Assembly (NCBI RefSeq): GCF_024298825.1
Contig: NZ_CP101153.1
Coordinates: 3,100,001 to 3,164,000 of the forward strand
Direction of reading: 5' to 3'
Source of the DNA: Haloglomus salinum
Lineage (GTDB): Archaea; Halobacteriota; Halobacteria; Halobacteriales; Haloarculaceae
Length of the DNA: 64,000 bases
Part shown: in pieces, positions 1-8,636 of the stretch
Position numbering within the stretch: position 1 is the stretch's first letter
Layout of the letters: each line of letters begins with the position of its first letter
Notes under the pieces: model-generated
What the model was told of the DNA's origin: nothing
What the model saw: only the letters and a program-made list of their open reading frames with translations
The model's database searches: none
Made by a program: the position numbers and the translations under genes

Positions 1-39
1 CACGGTAGTTATTTGTGACGCGCACCGTACCTCTCGGCC

Positions 40-702
40 ATGCGGTACGTCAAAATCGTCCTCATCCCGGAGTCCGGCGGGCTCCACCCGGCAGAAGAGC
101 GGCTCAGGAACGACCCGGATATCCAGGAGGAGGCCATCCTCCACCTGAACCTGCTCGACGACGGCACGGCCGTGTCGCTCGCGACCCACCGCGGGGACTC
201 CGAGCGACTCCGGGAGATCCTCGGCGGGAGCGGGGACGTGCTCGACTTCGAGGTACTGGACACCGACGACGGTATCCAGACCTACATCCACTTCACCCCA
301 AACGAGACGACCGAGGCCCTGCTCCGGCTCACCCGCGAGTACGAGTTCGTCATCGACACACCCATCCGATGGGATGCCGACGACAGCGGCGCCGTCCGTG
401 TGGGGCTCATCGGCGACGACGACACGGTCCAGCGAGCCATCGAGAGCGTTCCGGAGAACATCCGCCTCGAGCTGGAGCAGCTCTCGGAGTACAGCCCGGA
501 GTCACAGGAGCTCTCGGCGATGCTCACCGAGCGTCAGAAGGAGATCCTCGATACGGCCGTCGACGTCGGCTACTACGAGGTCCCGCGCCGGGCGACCCAC
601 GAGGACATCGCCGAGGCACTGGACCTCTCGACGACGACCGTCGGTGAGCATCTCCGGAAGATCGAGGCCCGGATGCTCTCCGAGATCGCCAAGTCCCACT
701 GA
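40..702 (+). CDS. HTH-10 family transcriptional regulator (bacterio-opsin activator type)
   Basis: A 220-residue DNA-binding regulator. The C-terminal region, about residues 162-213, reads LTERQKEIL then a helix-turn-helix around THEDIAEALDLSTTTVGEHL, the signature of the HTH_10 domain found in the bacterio-opsin activator family of haloarchaea. Residues 1-155 form a variable sensor-like part with no motif I recognise. A T-rich element (tagttattt, near 6-14) lies about 30 bases before the ATG, so a near-leaderless transcript is likely. Regulators of this family are abundant in Halobacteria and their targets cannot be read from sequence; no target gene is suggested by the neighbours. Confidence 0.88.
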   Translation: MRYVKIVLIPESGGLHPAEERLRNDPDIQEEAILHLNLLDDGTAVSLATHRGDSERLREILGGSGDVLDFEVLDTDDGIQTYIHFTPNETTEALLRLTREYEFVIDTPIRWDADDSGAVRVGLIGDDDTVQRAIESVPENIRLELEQLSEYSPESQELSAMLTERQKEILDTAVDVGYYEVPRRATHEDIAEALDLSTTTVGEHLRKIEARMLSEIAKSH

Positions 703-747
703 ACGGCCCCGGACGTACCGCACGCGGTTCGGTCTCCCGTCTCTGCC

Positions 748-1218
748 TCAGGCCGGCTCGGCCCACAGCGGCCCGACCCATGCCATCCCGCCGTCCCGCT
801 GGACGACCCGGAGATGGTAGGCGTCGGCGTCGGTGCCCCGTTCGGCGTCGTACCGCATCCCGGCGACAGGTGTCTCGTCGACGAGTGTCGTCTCGACGAC
901 CCAGTTCTCGTACCCGTCCGGCCCGTCTCCCGGCGTGACCGTGCGCCACGTCTCTGTGTTCTTCACAACCTCCACGCAGTCGATGGGGGCGTCCCCGGCG
1001 ACCCGGAGCCACACCTCGCGGGTGCCGTCCGGGTCGACGCTGACGGTGTGGTCCGGGTCGTCGAGCCGGCGGCCATCCAGCGAGAACGCGACCTGGATGC
1101 GGTTGGGCTGGGTCGTCCCGTACACCCGTCTGGTTCGCAGGGCGTCGAAGACGGCGTCGCGCGTGAGTTCGGACGCCCGGAACGCCGTGAGGCCGCCCCG
1201 ATAGGAGTCCTCGTTCAT
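748..1218 (-). pseudogene. DUF3604 protein, C-terminal fragment truncated at its 5' side
   Basis: From an internal ATG at 1218 the minus strand encodes about 156 residues that read like the C-terminal end of DUF3604 proteins: a SELTRDAVFDALRTRRVYGTT segment followed by a beta-rich acidic tail ending GPLWAEPA. The frame stays open to 1434, but that upstream part is the antisense of a tnpB relic, so the true N-terminal several hundred residues are gone. Upstream on the minus strand lies sucD instead of the rest of DUF3604. I read this as a gene broken by transposon insertion and deletion; it is unlikely to be functional. Confidence 0.72.
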
Positions 1219-1224
1219 CAGCCG

Positions 1225-1419
1225 CCACACGTCTGCGATGAGTGCGGGACGGTGGCGAACGCAGACGTGAACGGTGCTGAGAACATTCGGCAGAAAGTAT
1301 CTCCGAGTCTCGCCTGTGATGGGGGAGATAGGAGTAACGGCTGGTTGGCACAGCCATCGACGTTCTTGTTTGACAAGGAAACTGGTGCGTTCGCACCTCA
1401 AGAACACGTAACGTCGTAA
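1225..1419 (+). pseudogene. tnpB (IS605/IS1341 family) 3' relic
   Basis: About 64 codons match the C-terminal end of haloarchaeal TnpB proteins: a zinc-ribbon half CDECG, then ADVNGAENIRQKV, which carries the last RuvC aspartate, then the characteristic tail DRSNGW, AQPSTFLFD and FAPQEHVTS before TAA. The rest of the roughly 400-residue protein, including the other RuvC residues and the first zinc-ribbon cysteine pair, is absent; upstream codons are antisense to the DUF3604 fragment. TnpB is an RNA-guided nuclease that maintains IS200/IS605 elements. This copy cannot be active, but its 3' end and adjacent right-end sequence are well preserved. Confidence 0.85.
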
Positions 1420-1477
1420 ACCACAATATCCCAAAGCGGTCGGGAATCCTCGCCCTTCAGCGCGGGGAGGATGTCAA
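1420..1477 (+). mobile_element. Right end of IS605/IS1341-type element with omega-RNA scaffold remnant
   Basis: Directly after the tnpB relic stop codon comes an imperfect hairpin (CCTCGCCC, TTCAG, then GCGGGGAGG, about 1448-1470) and the terminal ATGTCAA. This arrangement, a stop codon, a short spacer and a G+C-rich foldback ending in GTCAA, is typical of the right end of haloarchaeal IS1341-type elements, which doubles as the scaffold of the TnpB guide RNA. The TCA at 1474-1476 is also the stop codon of sucD on the other strand, so the element abuts or supplies the end of that gene. The exact end is inferred. Confidence 0.65.
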
Positions 1478-2343
1478 AGGAAGTCCTCGATGTGGTCCGC
1501 GACCTCCTCGGGCGTGTCCCCGACCGGGACGCCGGCGTCGTTGAGCGCGTTGATCTTCGACTCGGCTGTTCCGGCGCCGGAACTGCCGACGATGGCGCCG
1601 GCGTGGCCCATCCGCTTGCCCGGCGGCGCCGTGCGCCCGGCGATGAAGCCGGCGACGGGCGTGTCCATGTACTGCGAGATGTAGCGGGCGGCCTCCTCCT
1701 CGTCCTCGCCGCCGATCTCGCCGCACATCACCACGGCCTCGGTGTCGGTGTCGGCCTCGAACCGCTCGAGAGCGTCGACGAAGTCCGTCCCGATGATGGG
1801 GTCGCCACCGATGCCGACGGCGGTGGTCTGCCCGATGCCGCGTTGCGTGAGGCTGTCGACGACCTGGTAGGTCAAGGTGCCCGAGCGCGAGACGAGGCCC
1901 ACGTCGCCCTCGGAGAAGATGTTGCCCGGAAGGATACCGAGTTTGGCCTCCCCGGGCGTGATGACGCCGGGGCAGTTCGGGCCCACCAGGGCGGTGTCCG
2001 TCTCGCCGAGTCGCTTGTAGACGGAGGCCATGTCCTGCTGCGGGATGCCCTCCGTGATGGCCACGACGAGGTCGACCGGGGAGTCCAGCGCCTCGAACAG
2101 CGCGTCCGCGGCGAACGCCGGCGGGACGAAGACGACGGCCGCGTCGGCGTCCTCCTCGCGGGCCGCGCCCGCCACGGTGTCGTACACCGGAACGCCGGCG
2201 ACCTCCTGGCCGCCCTTGCCCGGCACCGCGCCGGCGACGACGTTGGTCCCGTACTCGATCATCTGCTCGGCGTGGAACTTGCCCTCCCCGCCGGTGATGC
2301 CCTGTACCACCACGCGCGTCTCGTCGTCGACTAGGATACTCAT
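1474..2343 (-). CDS. sucD: Succinate-CoA ligase (ADP-forming) subunit alpha
   Basis: Alpha subunit of succinyl-CoA synthetase, which makes ATP (or GTP) and succinate from succinyl-CoA in the TCA cycle. The 289 residues match the family's normal length. An N-terminal CoA-binding Rossmann domain contains [10 protein letters not shown], the middle has [12 protein letters not shown] and SRSGTLTYQ, and the phosphorylated histidine is in GHAGA at H247. It starts with ATG inside the end of sucC (overlap 2340-2343), so the pair is translationally coupled. Its stop codon lies in the terminal GTCAA of the transposon relic, yet the C-terminus [11 protein letters not shown] looks complete. Confidence 0.97.
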   Translation of the reverse strand: MSILVDDETRVVVQGITGGEGKFHAEQMIEYGTNVVAGAVPGKGGQEVAGVPVYDTVAGAAREEDADAAVVFVPPAFAADALFEALDSPVDLVVAITEGIPQQDMASVYKRLGETDTALVGPNCPGVITPGEAKLGILPGNIFSEGDVGLVSRSGTLTYQVVDSLTQRGIGQTTAVGIGGDPIIGTDFVDALERFEADTDTEAVVMCGEIGGEDEEEAARYISQYMDTPVAGFIAGRTAPPGKRMGHAGAIVGSSGAGTAESKINALNDAGVPVGDTPEEVADHIEDFL

Positions 2344-3485
2344 TGGTCCACCTCCTCGGCCCGCGCCACGGCACGCTGCACCGCGTCCTCGAGCGTGCCC
2401 TGTACCTCGACCAGATCCGTGTTCAGGATCTCCATCCCCTCCTCGGCGTTCGTCCCCGCGAGGCGGACGACGACGGGCTTGGGGATCTCGTCGAACTGTT
2501 CGAGTGCCGCGTTGATGCCCTTCGCGACCTCGTCACCACGGGTGATACCGCCGAAGATGTTGAACACGACCGAGTCGACGTTCTCGTCGGAGAACACCAT
2601 GTCGAGCGCGTTCGCGACGCGTTCGGCCTTCGCGCCGCCCCCGATGTCGAGGAAGTTGGCGGGTTCGCCGCCGTAGTAGTCTACGAGGTCCAGCGTGGTC
2701 ATCACCAGGCCTGCACCGTTGCCGATGATACCGACGTTGCCCGAGAGCCGGACGTAGTCGAAGCCGTACTCGTTGGCCTTCGCCTCCAGTTCGTCGCCGG
2801 CGGTCTCGTCCTCCATCTCCGCCAGGTCCGGATGCCGGAACAGGGCGTCCTCGTCGATGTTCATGACCGCGTCCGCGGCGATGACCTCGTCGTCGCTGGT
2901 CACCATCAGCGGGTTAATCTCCGTCTCCGTCGCGTCCTGGTCGTCCCAGAGGTCGTACAGGGTCGTCAGAACGCTGGCCACGTCGCCGGCCACGTCGTGG
3001 TCGACGCCGGCGTCGTAGACGGCGCGGCGGGCCTGGTACGGGTGGAGCCCGAACGCGGGGTCGACGTGCTCGCGGGCGATGGCGTCGGGGTTCTCGGCGG
3101 CGACCTCCTCGATGTCGACGCCACCCTTCGTCGAGACCATCGCAACGGGCCTGCCCTCGTTACGGTCCATCGTGACGCCGATGTACAGCTCGTTGACGAA
3201 GTCGACGGCCTCCTCGACGAGGACGCTGTCGACGTGGAGCCCCTTGAGGTCCATCCCGATGATGCGCTCGGCCGCCTCGCGGGCCTCGTCGGCGTTCTCG
3301 ACCAGTTCGATGCCGCCGGCCTTGCCGCGGCCGCCGACCTGCACCTGTGCCTTGATGGCGACCGGGTAGCCGATGTCGTCGGCTGCAGCGACCGCCTCGT
3401 CGGCGGTCTCGGCGAGCTGCGAGGCCGGCGTCGGAATCCCGGCGTCGGCGAAGACACCCTTCGCCTGGTACTCGTGGAGTTTCAT
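2340..3485 (-). CDS. sucC: Succinate-CoA ligase (ADP-forming) subunit beta
   Basis: Beta subunit of succinyl-CoA synthetase, carrying the ATP-grasp nucleotide site. I start it at [12 protein letters not shown], the conserved N-terminus, rather than at an ATG three codons upstream, giving 381 residues. Visible motifs are [14 protein letters not shown] in the ATP-grasp domain, ETEINPLMV, and the C-terminal ligase domain with [14 protein letters not shown] and [13 protein letters not shown]. It is followed at once by sucD with a 4-base overlap, making a two-gene operon. No strong TATA box is visible in the 130 bases upstream. Confidence 0.97.
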   Translation of the reverse strand: MKLHEYQAKGVFADAGIPTPASQLAETADEAVAAADDIGYPVAIKAQVQVGGRGKAGGIELVENADEAREAAERIIGMDLKGLHVDSVLVEEAVDFVNELYIGVTMDRNEGRPVAMVSTKGGVDIEEVAAENPDAIAREHVDPAFGLHPYQARRAVYDAGVDHDVAGDVASVLTTLYDLWDDQDATETEINPLMVTSDDEVIAADAVMNIDEDALFRHPDLAEMEDETAGDELEAKANEYGFDYVRLSGNVGIIGNGAGLVMTTLDLVDYYGGEPANFLDIGGGAKAERVANALDMVFSDENVDSVVFNIFGGITRGDEVAKGINAALEQFDEIPKPVVVRLAGTNAEEGMEILNTDLVEVQGTLEDAVQRAVARAEEVDQ

Positions 3486-3621
3486 CTGACGCACGGGCCT
3501 TCCCGTGACGGCGAGTTAGTTGTACCGGAACCGGGCATAGCCGGGTGCCGGGTGGACGCGTGTCCAGTCGGTCCGAGGAACACGCGCCGGCGTAAGTGTT
3601 ACCCCGACGGCCGCGAATAGG

Positions 3622-4017
3622 ATGGATATGAGCAGCACCGCCGACGAGGGAGGCGCCGACCCCGGCGAGACGGCCGAGCAGCGCCCCGAGATCCGCGTCA
3701 CGGAGGAGGCCGCCGAACAGGCGCTCGACCTCCTGACCGGCGAGGACATGGACACGGACGTGGCCGGACTTCGGCTGTTCGTCCAGCAGGGAGGGTGTGC
3801 GGGCCTCTCGTACGGGATGCGCTTCGACGATGCGCCCGAGGACGACGACACCGTCTACGAGCACCACGACCTGCGCGTGTTCGTCGACCCCGCGAGCATG
3901 AACTACATCGAGGGGTCCGTGCTGGACTTCGAGGGCGGCCTGCAGGGCGCGGGTTTCACCGTCGAGAACCCGAACGTCGTCTCCGAATGTGGGTGCGGCG
4001 AGTCGTTCCGGACCTGA
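3622..4017 (+). CDS. HesB/IscA-type iron-sulfur cluster assembly protein
   Basis: An A-type carrier that passes Fe-S clusters to target proteins. The 131-residue protein has the three conserved cysteines: C59 in QQGGCAGLSYGM, and C123 and C125 in the C-terminal SECGCGESF. An acidic N-terminal extension of about 22 residues precedes the domain, common in haloarchaea. A second ATG two codons downstream (3628) is an equally possible start. The neighbouring succinate-CoA ligase is not an Fe-S enzyme, though several Fe-S proteins (SdhB, Fdh) lie in the same window. Confidence 0.93.
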   Translation: MDMSSTADEGGADPGETAEQRPEIRVTEEAAEQALDLLTGEDMDTDVAGLRLFVQQGGCAGLSYGMRFDDAPEDDDTVYEHHDLRVFVDPASMNYIEGSVLDFEGGLQGAGFTVENPNVVSECGCGESFRT

Positions 4018-4061
4018 GGCTACCGGGTGCGAGGCAAAGAACGAAGGTTGCAACCGCTCGA

Positions 4062-4262
4062 TTACTCCAGCTCGAAGGCGACCTCGACCTCGACCTGGTA
4101 CTCGCGGCCGCTGACGCTGGCCATCTCGACGCCCATGTCCTGCACCTCGGCCCAGTGGATGTTGTCGATGGTGTAGTCCGCGCGGTCCAGCGCGTTGTCG
4201 ACGGCGGCTTCGAAGCTCTTCTCACTGGTCCCGATGAGGACGATCTTCTTGTATACGCTCAT
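4062..4262 (-). CDS. Dodecin, flavin-binding
   Basis: A 66-residue protein matching the dodecin family, which assembles into hollow dodecamers that store riboflavin or related flavins in haloarchaea. The N-terminal [14 protein letters not shown] strand-turn-helix, the central HWAEV with W37 that stacks on the flavin, and the terminal strand [10 protein letters not shown] are all present at family length. It stands alone, transcribed opposite to the upstream Fe-S carrier gene, and its own upstream region around 4285-4295 carries aattaaa, a possible TATA element. Confidence 0.95.
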   Translation of the reverse strand: MSVYKKIVLIGTSEKSFEAAVDNALDRADYTIDNIHWAEVQDMGVEMASVSGREYQVEVEVAFELE

Positions 4263-4356
4263 GTCCGAGCGACTGGTTCCGGCGGCTCATAATTAAAGGT
4301 GTGTGCCGGCGCGGATGGAAGGTGCCCGCTCGGGCGAGCCGCCACGGGCACCAGAT

Positions 4357-5034
4357 TCAGCTCCCCGACCGGCCGTCCGGCGGCTGCCCACCGAGCCGCC
4401 GGGCGATGGCGCCGGCGACATCCGACAGGTAGGCGGTCCCCCAGACGGCGACGACGACGGCGCCGACCGTGTCGAAGACGAGGTCGAGCATCGAGTCGTC
4501 GAGGCCGTACTGGGTGAGGACGGCTTCACCACCGGTCAGCGCGGCGACCTCGGCGATGGTGAACTCGATGACCTCCCAGAACACGCCGAACGCGAGCGTG
4601 ATGAGCAGGATGAACACGAACATGAACCGCGGGGGAAGCCGTATCTCGGCGGAGTGGAGGTCGATGGCGCGCGCGGTCGCGTACCCGGCCGCGGCCACGA
4701 CCGACGCGGAGAGCGCGTGCGTGACGTGGTCGTACCACCAGACGCTGGCGTAGAGGTTCTGTGGCGAACCTGGGAAGCCGACGACCCCGACGGCGTGGAG
4801 GAAGACGGCACCGGTGATCCACAGCGTCAGCGCGGGGTCCATCGGGATGCCGTAGTCCCGCTCAAGCAGCGGGACGAGCTGTGTCACCGCGAGGCCGACC
4901 GCGGTGTTGACGATGATGCCGGTGTCCCGGTCCCAGATGCCGACCAGCAGGATCCCCACGAGGACGAGTTCCATCGCCCAGGCGAGGCGTGCCTGTGTCT
5001 CGGTGTCGATACCGAGGTGGTCGCGGAGTCTCAC
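4357..5034 (-). CDS. Multi-spanning membrane protein, DUF2238/YjdF-like
   Basis: A 225-residue integral membrane protein with about six hydrophobic segments. Features that recall the DUF2238/YjdF family are YDHVTHALSAS in the middle, FGVFWEVIEF in the next segment and a late DSMLDLVFDTVGA motif. It starts inside the stop of the upstream gene (5031-5034), so the two are co-translated. The late motif ML-x-x-V-x-T-x-x-G also appears in that partner, suggesting the two are diverged relatives. No biochemical role is known; the family assignment is tentative. Confidence 0.75.
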   Translation of the reverse strand: MRLRDHLGIDTETQARLAWAMELVLVGILLVGIWDRDTGIIVNTAVGLAVTQLVPLLERDYGIPMDPALTLWITGAVFLHAVGVVGFPGSPQNLYASVWWYDHVTHALSASVVAAAGYATARAIDLHSAEIRLPPRFMFVFILLITLAFGVFWEVIEFTIAEVAALTGGEAVLTQYGLDDSMLDLVFDTVGAVVVAVWGTAYLSDVAGAIARRLGGQPPDGRSGS

Positions 5035-5762
5035 TGGTCCCCTCCCCGGCGTCCGTCACGATCTCGCGCGTGGGTGATGGGCGAGTTGACCGGTTGCTCG
5101 GCGGCGGCCTCCTCGAAGGATTCCCGGTCGGCCCGCAGTTCGGCCTCCACGTCGGCTGGCAGCCGCTCGTGGCGGGCCCGGCGGCGCCGGAAGTACAGGT
5201 CGAAGATGACGCCGGCCCCCACGCCAGCAATCGTCGAGTAGACGAACTCCAGCATCACGTTCCGTTCGACCACGTGCTCGTCGAGTCCCGGCTTCAGGAG
5301 GAACGTCGTTCCGAGCAGCGTGTCGACGGCGAACCGGACGACCGCCCAGACGCCCGCTGCGGCCATCGTCGCGATGGCGACGAAGACGACGGCGAACGCA
5401 GCGTTCATCTCGACCGGCGTGAAGACGTGGAGGTTGACGGCGACGATGAGCGCGACCGCCGCGACCGCGAGGTACGTCGCCAGCGCGCCCGTCCCGATAC
5501 CCGCGAGGATGGTGAACGGTCTGGCGAGCAGCGGCAGCGCCGCCAGCGCCAGGACCTCCCACGGCAGCATCGCCAGCGGGTTCTTGAACCGGACGGGTGG
5601 CTGCAGCGCGAGTATCGCAACCGATGCGGCGAAGGCTGCCCACGCCAACTCACCGATAACGGCGTTCCCGACTGCGACCAGCAGGACGAATCCGACGAGC
5701 GCCCACGCGAACAACGCGTTCAGGCGTTCGTCCTCGACGAACCGGTCCAGCTCTGTAGCCAT
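5031..5762 (-). CDS. Multi-spanning membrane protein, partner of the downstream YjdF-like gene
   Basis: About 243 residues starting at MATELDRFVEDERL, chosen over a longer in-frame ATG because the upstream 31 codons look like intergenic sequence. Five or six hydrophobic helices are visible, then NVMLEFVYSTIAGVGAGVIFD, and a charged C-terminal tail of about 50 residues with arginine clusters RRRRARH that should face the cytoplasm. It overlaps the next gene by four bases. I do not recognise a named family beyond the shared motif with that gene. Confidence 0.72.
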   Translation of the reverse strand: MATELDRFVEDERLNALFAWALVGFVLLVAVGNAVIGELAWAAFAASVAILALQPPVRFKNPLAMLPWEVLALAALPLLARPFTILAGIGTGALATYLAVAAVALIVAVNLHVFTPVEMNAAFAVVFVAIATMAAAGVWAVVRFAVDTLLGTTFLLKPGLDEHVVERNVMLEFVYSTIAGVGAGVIFDLYFRRRRARHERLPADVEAELRADRESFEEAAAEQPVNSPITHARDRDGRRGGDQ

Positions 5763-5983
5763 CAGCGGTACTCCGCCCCGAGCGCACAAAGCGTTCGGGG
5801 GAACCGGCCGGGCGGCGTTCGGATGGTCGACTGGAACGGATCGAGGACGATTCACCGTCCGGAGTCACGGAGTGGCGTCTCTCTCGGAACCCTCTGTGAA
5901 GCCCTAGAGCCGCCTGCGTGCATCCCCTGCGCCCCCCGTGAACCCCGTATCGGGTGATGTCGATGCGAAGAACGCGCCTCCCG

Positions 5984-6529
5984 TCACGACTGGCAGTACG
6001 CGCCGTCGATCAGCGCACCGTTACAGTTGATCGAGACCTCGGCGCGAGCAACGTCGGCTACATCGCCCTCGACGGAGTGGCTGACGTTGATAGTGCCCGA
6101 GTCCCCCGGCGCGACCTCGTCGCCCTTGGCGTACCCCCTGCTGCCCTGAATCGCGTCCCCTTCGCTGTCGTACAACGACATCTCGTAGTTGTACTCCGAG
6201 AGGTCCGTGGTCTGATCTCCGGCGTTGCGGACCGTGGTGAACATGAGGATCTTGTTGCTGTTCCCTCCCTGTCGTTCGAGGTCGACGATCTCGAGTCCCT
6301 CGACCGCACTTTCCCCGGTCGCGGTTATCCCACCGGTTCCCTGGCCGGTGGTGTCGGATGGGGACGTCCCCGTCTGGCTATCTGTCGTCTCGTCGCTACC
6401 GTCCCCGGAGTCGTCGGCACCGCCATCGTCGGCCGTCCCGTCTCCGCCACTCGAACAGCCGGCGAGTCCGACCGCGAGACCGGTCCCGAGACACGCCAGC
6501 ACCCGGCGCCTCGGACTCTCCCCGGTCAC
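5984..6529 (-). CDS. Secreted lipoprotein with twin-arginine signal, unknown function
   Basis: From a GTG at 6529 the protein begins with a short n-region, the SPRRR arginine motif, a hydrophobic stretch and the lipobox LAGC, so it is probably exported folded by the Tat pathway and lipid-anchored outside the cell. A Ser/Thr/Gly/Asp-rich linker of about 55 residues follows, then a compact beta-rich domain (about residues 85-180) with FTTVRNAGDQTTDLSEYN, resembling the FxLYD-like or DUF4352-like accessory folds of haloarchaeal lipoproteins. The C-terminus has two cysteines. The upstream in-frame extension is rejected because the signal peptide would be buried. Confidence 0.72.
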   Translation of the reverse strand: MTGESPRRRVLACLGTGLAVGLAGCSSGGDGTADDGGADDSGDGSDETTDSQTGTSPSDTTGQGTGGITATGESAVEGLEIVDLERQGGNSNKILMFTTVRNAGDQTTDLSEYNYEMSLYDSEGDAIQGSRGYAKGDEVAPGDSGTINVSHSVEGDVADVARAEVSINCNGALIDGAYCQS

Positions 6530-6663
6530 ACTGCACCACCTACGATGCCGGCTGTCGGCTGCTGTCGCGTCGGTGCTACCCTCACAGACCGGTTCCACGC
6601 CTTCGGTCGCATCTCTGTCACCTAACGCCGGGACAGGCGAGATATTACTACTGGCTGGAAACC

Positions 6664-6687
6664 TGCTCACGACATGAGCAAATAAAA
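6664..6687 (+). promoter_or_regulatory. Inverted repeat overlapping a promoter of the 6714 regulator
   Basis: TGCTCA, five bases, TGAGCA (6664-6680) is a perfect 6-base inverted repeat. It runs directly into aataaaag (6680-6687), a TATA-like element about 27-30 bases before the ATG at 6714. The position suits an operator bound by the regulator itself, or by another repressor acting on it. Confidence 0.5.
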
Positions 6688-6713
6688 GACCGACCCATCG
6701 TGTAGGCACGAGT

Positions 6714-7502
6714 ATGTCGTCGGATTCGGACGTCGAAGCGGTACTCGACCTCGTCGCGAAGCGGATCGACGTTCTCAGGCTCCTGGACGGTGAGCGAGTA
6801 CGGAAGCGGACGATAGCGGAGGAACTCGACTACTCCCGATCGACGGTCAACCGGACCATCACGGCGCTCACGGATGCGGGACTGGTCGACGACGCTCCGG
6901 ACGGCTGTCAGGCGACCGTCGTCGGTTCGCTCCTGGCCGAGCAGTACGATACGTACGTACGAGGGGTTGCGGACATCCTGACGCATCGGCAGTTGCTCGC
7001 CTCGTTCCCGCTGGATGCGGAGTTCTCCCCGAAGGTACTGGCGGACGCAGAGGTGAGTGTGCCCAGGGGTTCGAGCCCGTACGAGCCCTACCATGCCATC
7101 GAGGCACTGCTGGAGCGCGCCAGCGGGCAGGTGCGAGTGTACGTGCCGACGTTCACGAACCCGCGTGGTATCGAACTGGCGACGCGGCTCTCGGCGGAAT
7201 TCGACGTCGAGATCATCTTCGACCGGGAACTGGTCAGGGAACTGCGCTCCGATGTCCCCGACGAGGTCGAGACGCTGTCACAACTGGAGAAGTTCACGGG
7301 CTACGAGACGACGGACGGGCCCGACTACTCACTCGTCGTCGTCGACACCGAATCGGGAGCGGAAGGTGCTGTCATCGTTCACTCCACGGAGCGGGAACTC
7401 CTCGGATGTATCGTGACTGGAGACCCAGACGCCACCCGCTGGCTGGAACAACGGTACTCGGACATCCGAGCCGAAAGCGAGCGTCTGGATACGCTTCCCT
7501 GA
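6714..7502 (+). CDS. Winged-helix transcriptional regulator, FilR1/DUF1724-like
   Basis: A 262-residue regulator. Residues about 12-65 form a winged helix with RTIAEELDYSRSTVNRTITALTDAGLV, and the remaining 190 residues resemble the FilR1-middle-domain (DUF1724) type of archaeal sensor domain: an alpha/beta pattern with QVRVYVPTF, DVEIIFDREL and YSLVVVDT. Such proteins are common in haloarchaea and methanogens; ligands are mostly unknown. A TATA box and inverted repeat lie directly upstream, and a lipoprotein gene is divergent on the other side, so it may control itself and that gene. Confidence 0.82.
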   Translation: MSSDSDVEAVLDLVAKRIDVLRLLDGERVRKRTIAEELDYSRSTVNRTITALTDAGLVDDAPDGCQATVVGSLLAEQYDTYVRGVADILTHRQLLASFPLDAEFSPKVLADAEVSVPRGSSPYEPYHAIEALLERASGQVRVYVPTFTNPRGIELATRLSAEFDVEIIFDRELVRELRSDVPDEVETLSQLEKFTGYETTDGPDYSLVVVDTESGAEGAVIVHSTERELLGCIVTGDPDATRWLEQRYSDIRAESERLDTLP

Positions 7503-7592
7503 ACTCGCCTCTGCTCGTCGGCCACCGGCTGCCCGAGGACTGCCCGTCCCCGACGCTGCATCGTTGGCAGTCGGGGTGTCCATCCAGTTGCC

Positions 7593-8561
7593 TCAACCCA
7601 GCAGCAGGTAGCCAACCGTGTACGCGACGGCTGCGAGCGTGACGGCCGCGAGCCCCGAGAGCGCCGCCCGCTCGGCCCCGTGCCAGCGGTCCGGAGCGGT
7701 ACGGACCTCTCGGATGGCCGAGGCGGCCGTCACGAGGAGGCCGACCCCGAGCAGCGGGAAGACGAAGTGGTAGGAGACATCGAGCGTCGGTGCCGGAACG
7801 AGGGCGGCCGCGCCGGCGTACCCCAGCCCGAGGCCGGCCCGGCGGTCGATACGCGCGGCGAGCGCCCCTGGTGCGGGCCATGTCGGGAGCGCGTCGTCGC
7901 GGAGCCACACCAGCACGAGCGCCGCAAGCCAGGCGGTCCCGAGTTCGACGAACAGTGCTCCGAGGAGGTGGAGCGTCGGGTCCGGCGAGAGCGCAACGCG
8001 CTCGGTGAGGAGCGTCACGTCGAACGGGTAGGTCAGCGCGGGCGGCTCGCCGGTGAACAGGTCGCCGAACGGGTGCGTGAGCGTTCCGGCCGCCGCCGCG
8101 GCCGCGACGGCGACGGGTGCGTGACGGAGGCGGACCCGCCCGACCCGTGCGAGGCCGAGCATGGCCACGCCGAACGCGGCCAGCACGACCGCCCCCAGCA
8201 CCCCAGAGACGAGGAACGCGACGGTGACGAGTCCGGCGACCACCAGGGTCGCCCCCAGGCGCCCCCGTCGGGTGCCGGTCGCCCAGGCGCCGGCGGCGAG
8301 ACTCGCGACGGCGGCGACGACCAGCGAGTGGGTCACCGCGCGGTGGACCTCGTTGCCGGCCATCCAGAAGCCCGCCGCGGCGTCGAGCGGACTACTCGCC
8401 CCGAGGAGCCCGACGGGTGCGTAGAGGATGTCGACGTCGGGTGCGAGGCCGAACGCACCCGCGAGCAGGCCAAGCGAGAGCGCACGCTCGGTCGACCAGC
8501 CGCGTGCGCGTGCGAGCGCCGCGACCAGCGCGAACGCCAGCAGTCCGTGGCCCACGAACAT
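7593..8561 (-). CDS. Membrane-bound metal-dependent hydrolase (YdjM family)
   Basis: A 322-residue polytopic membrane protein of the YdjM/LexA-binding, membrane-bound hydrolase family. Conserved polar residues sit in an otherwise hydrophobic N-terminal half: MFVGHGLLAF, GLAPDVDILY and HRAVTHSLVVA, which together look like a zinc site formed by His and Asp. Further His in LTHPFGDL supports this. Seven to eight helices are visible. The family name comes from homology; substrates are unknown. It is transcribed toward the 6714 regulator and stands alone. Confidence 0.82.
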   Translation of the reverse strand: MFVGHGLLAFALVAALARARGWSTERALSLGLLAGAFGLAPDVDILYAPVGLLGASSPLDAAAGFWMAGNEVHRAVTHSLVVAAVASLAAGAWATGTRRGRLGATLVVAGLVTVAFLVSGVLGAVVLAAFGVAMLGLARVGRVRLRHAPVAVAAAAAAGTLTHPFGDLFTGEPPALTYPFDVTLLTERVALSPDPTLHLLGALFVELGTAWLAALVLVWLRDDALPTWPAPGALAARIDRRAGLGLGYAGAAALVPAPTLDVSYHFVFPLLGVGLLVTAASAIREVRTAPDRWHGAERAALSGLAAVTLAAVAYTVGYLLLG

Positions 8562-8636
8562 CGACCCGCGCTACGACGCGTGGCGAAATAAGCAACGCGG
8601 CCGCCGTGGCTCGCCTCCGCGTTCGCCGTCGGGCAC

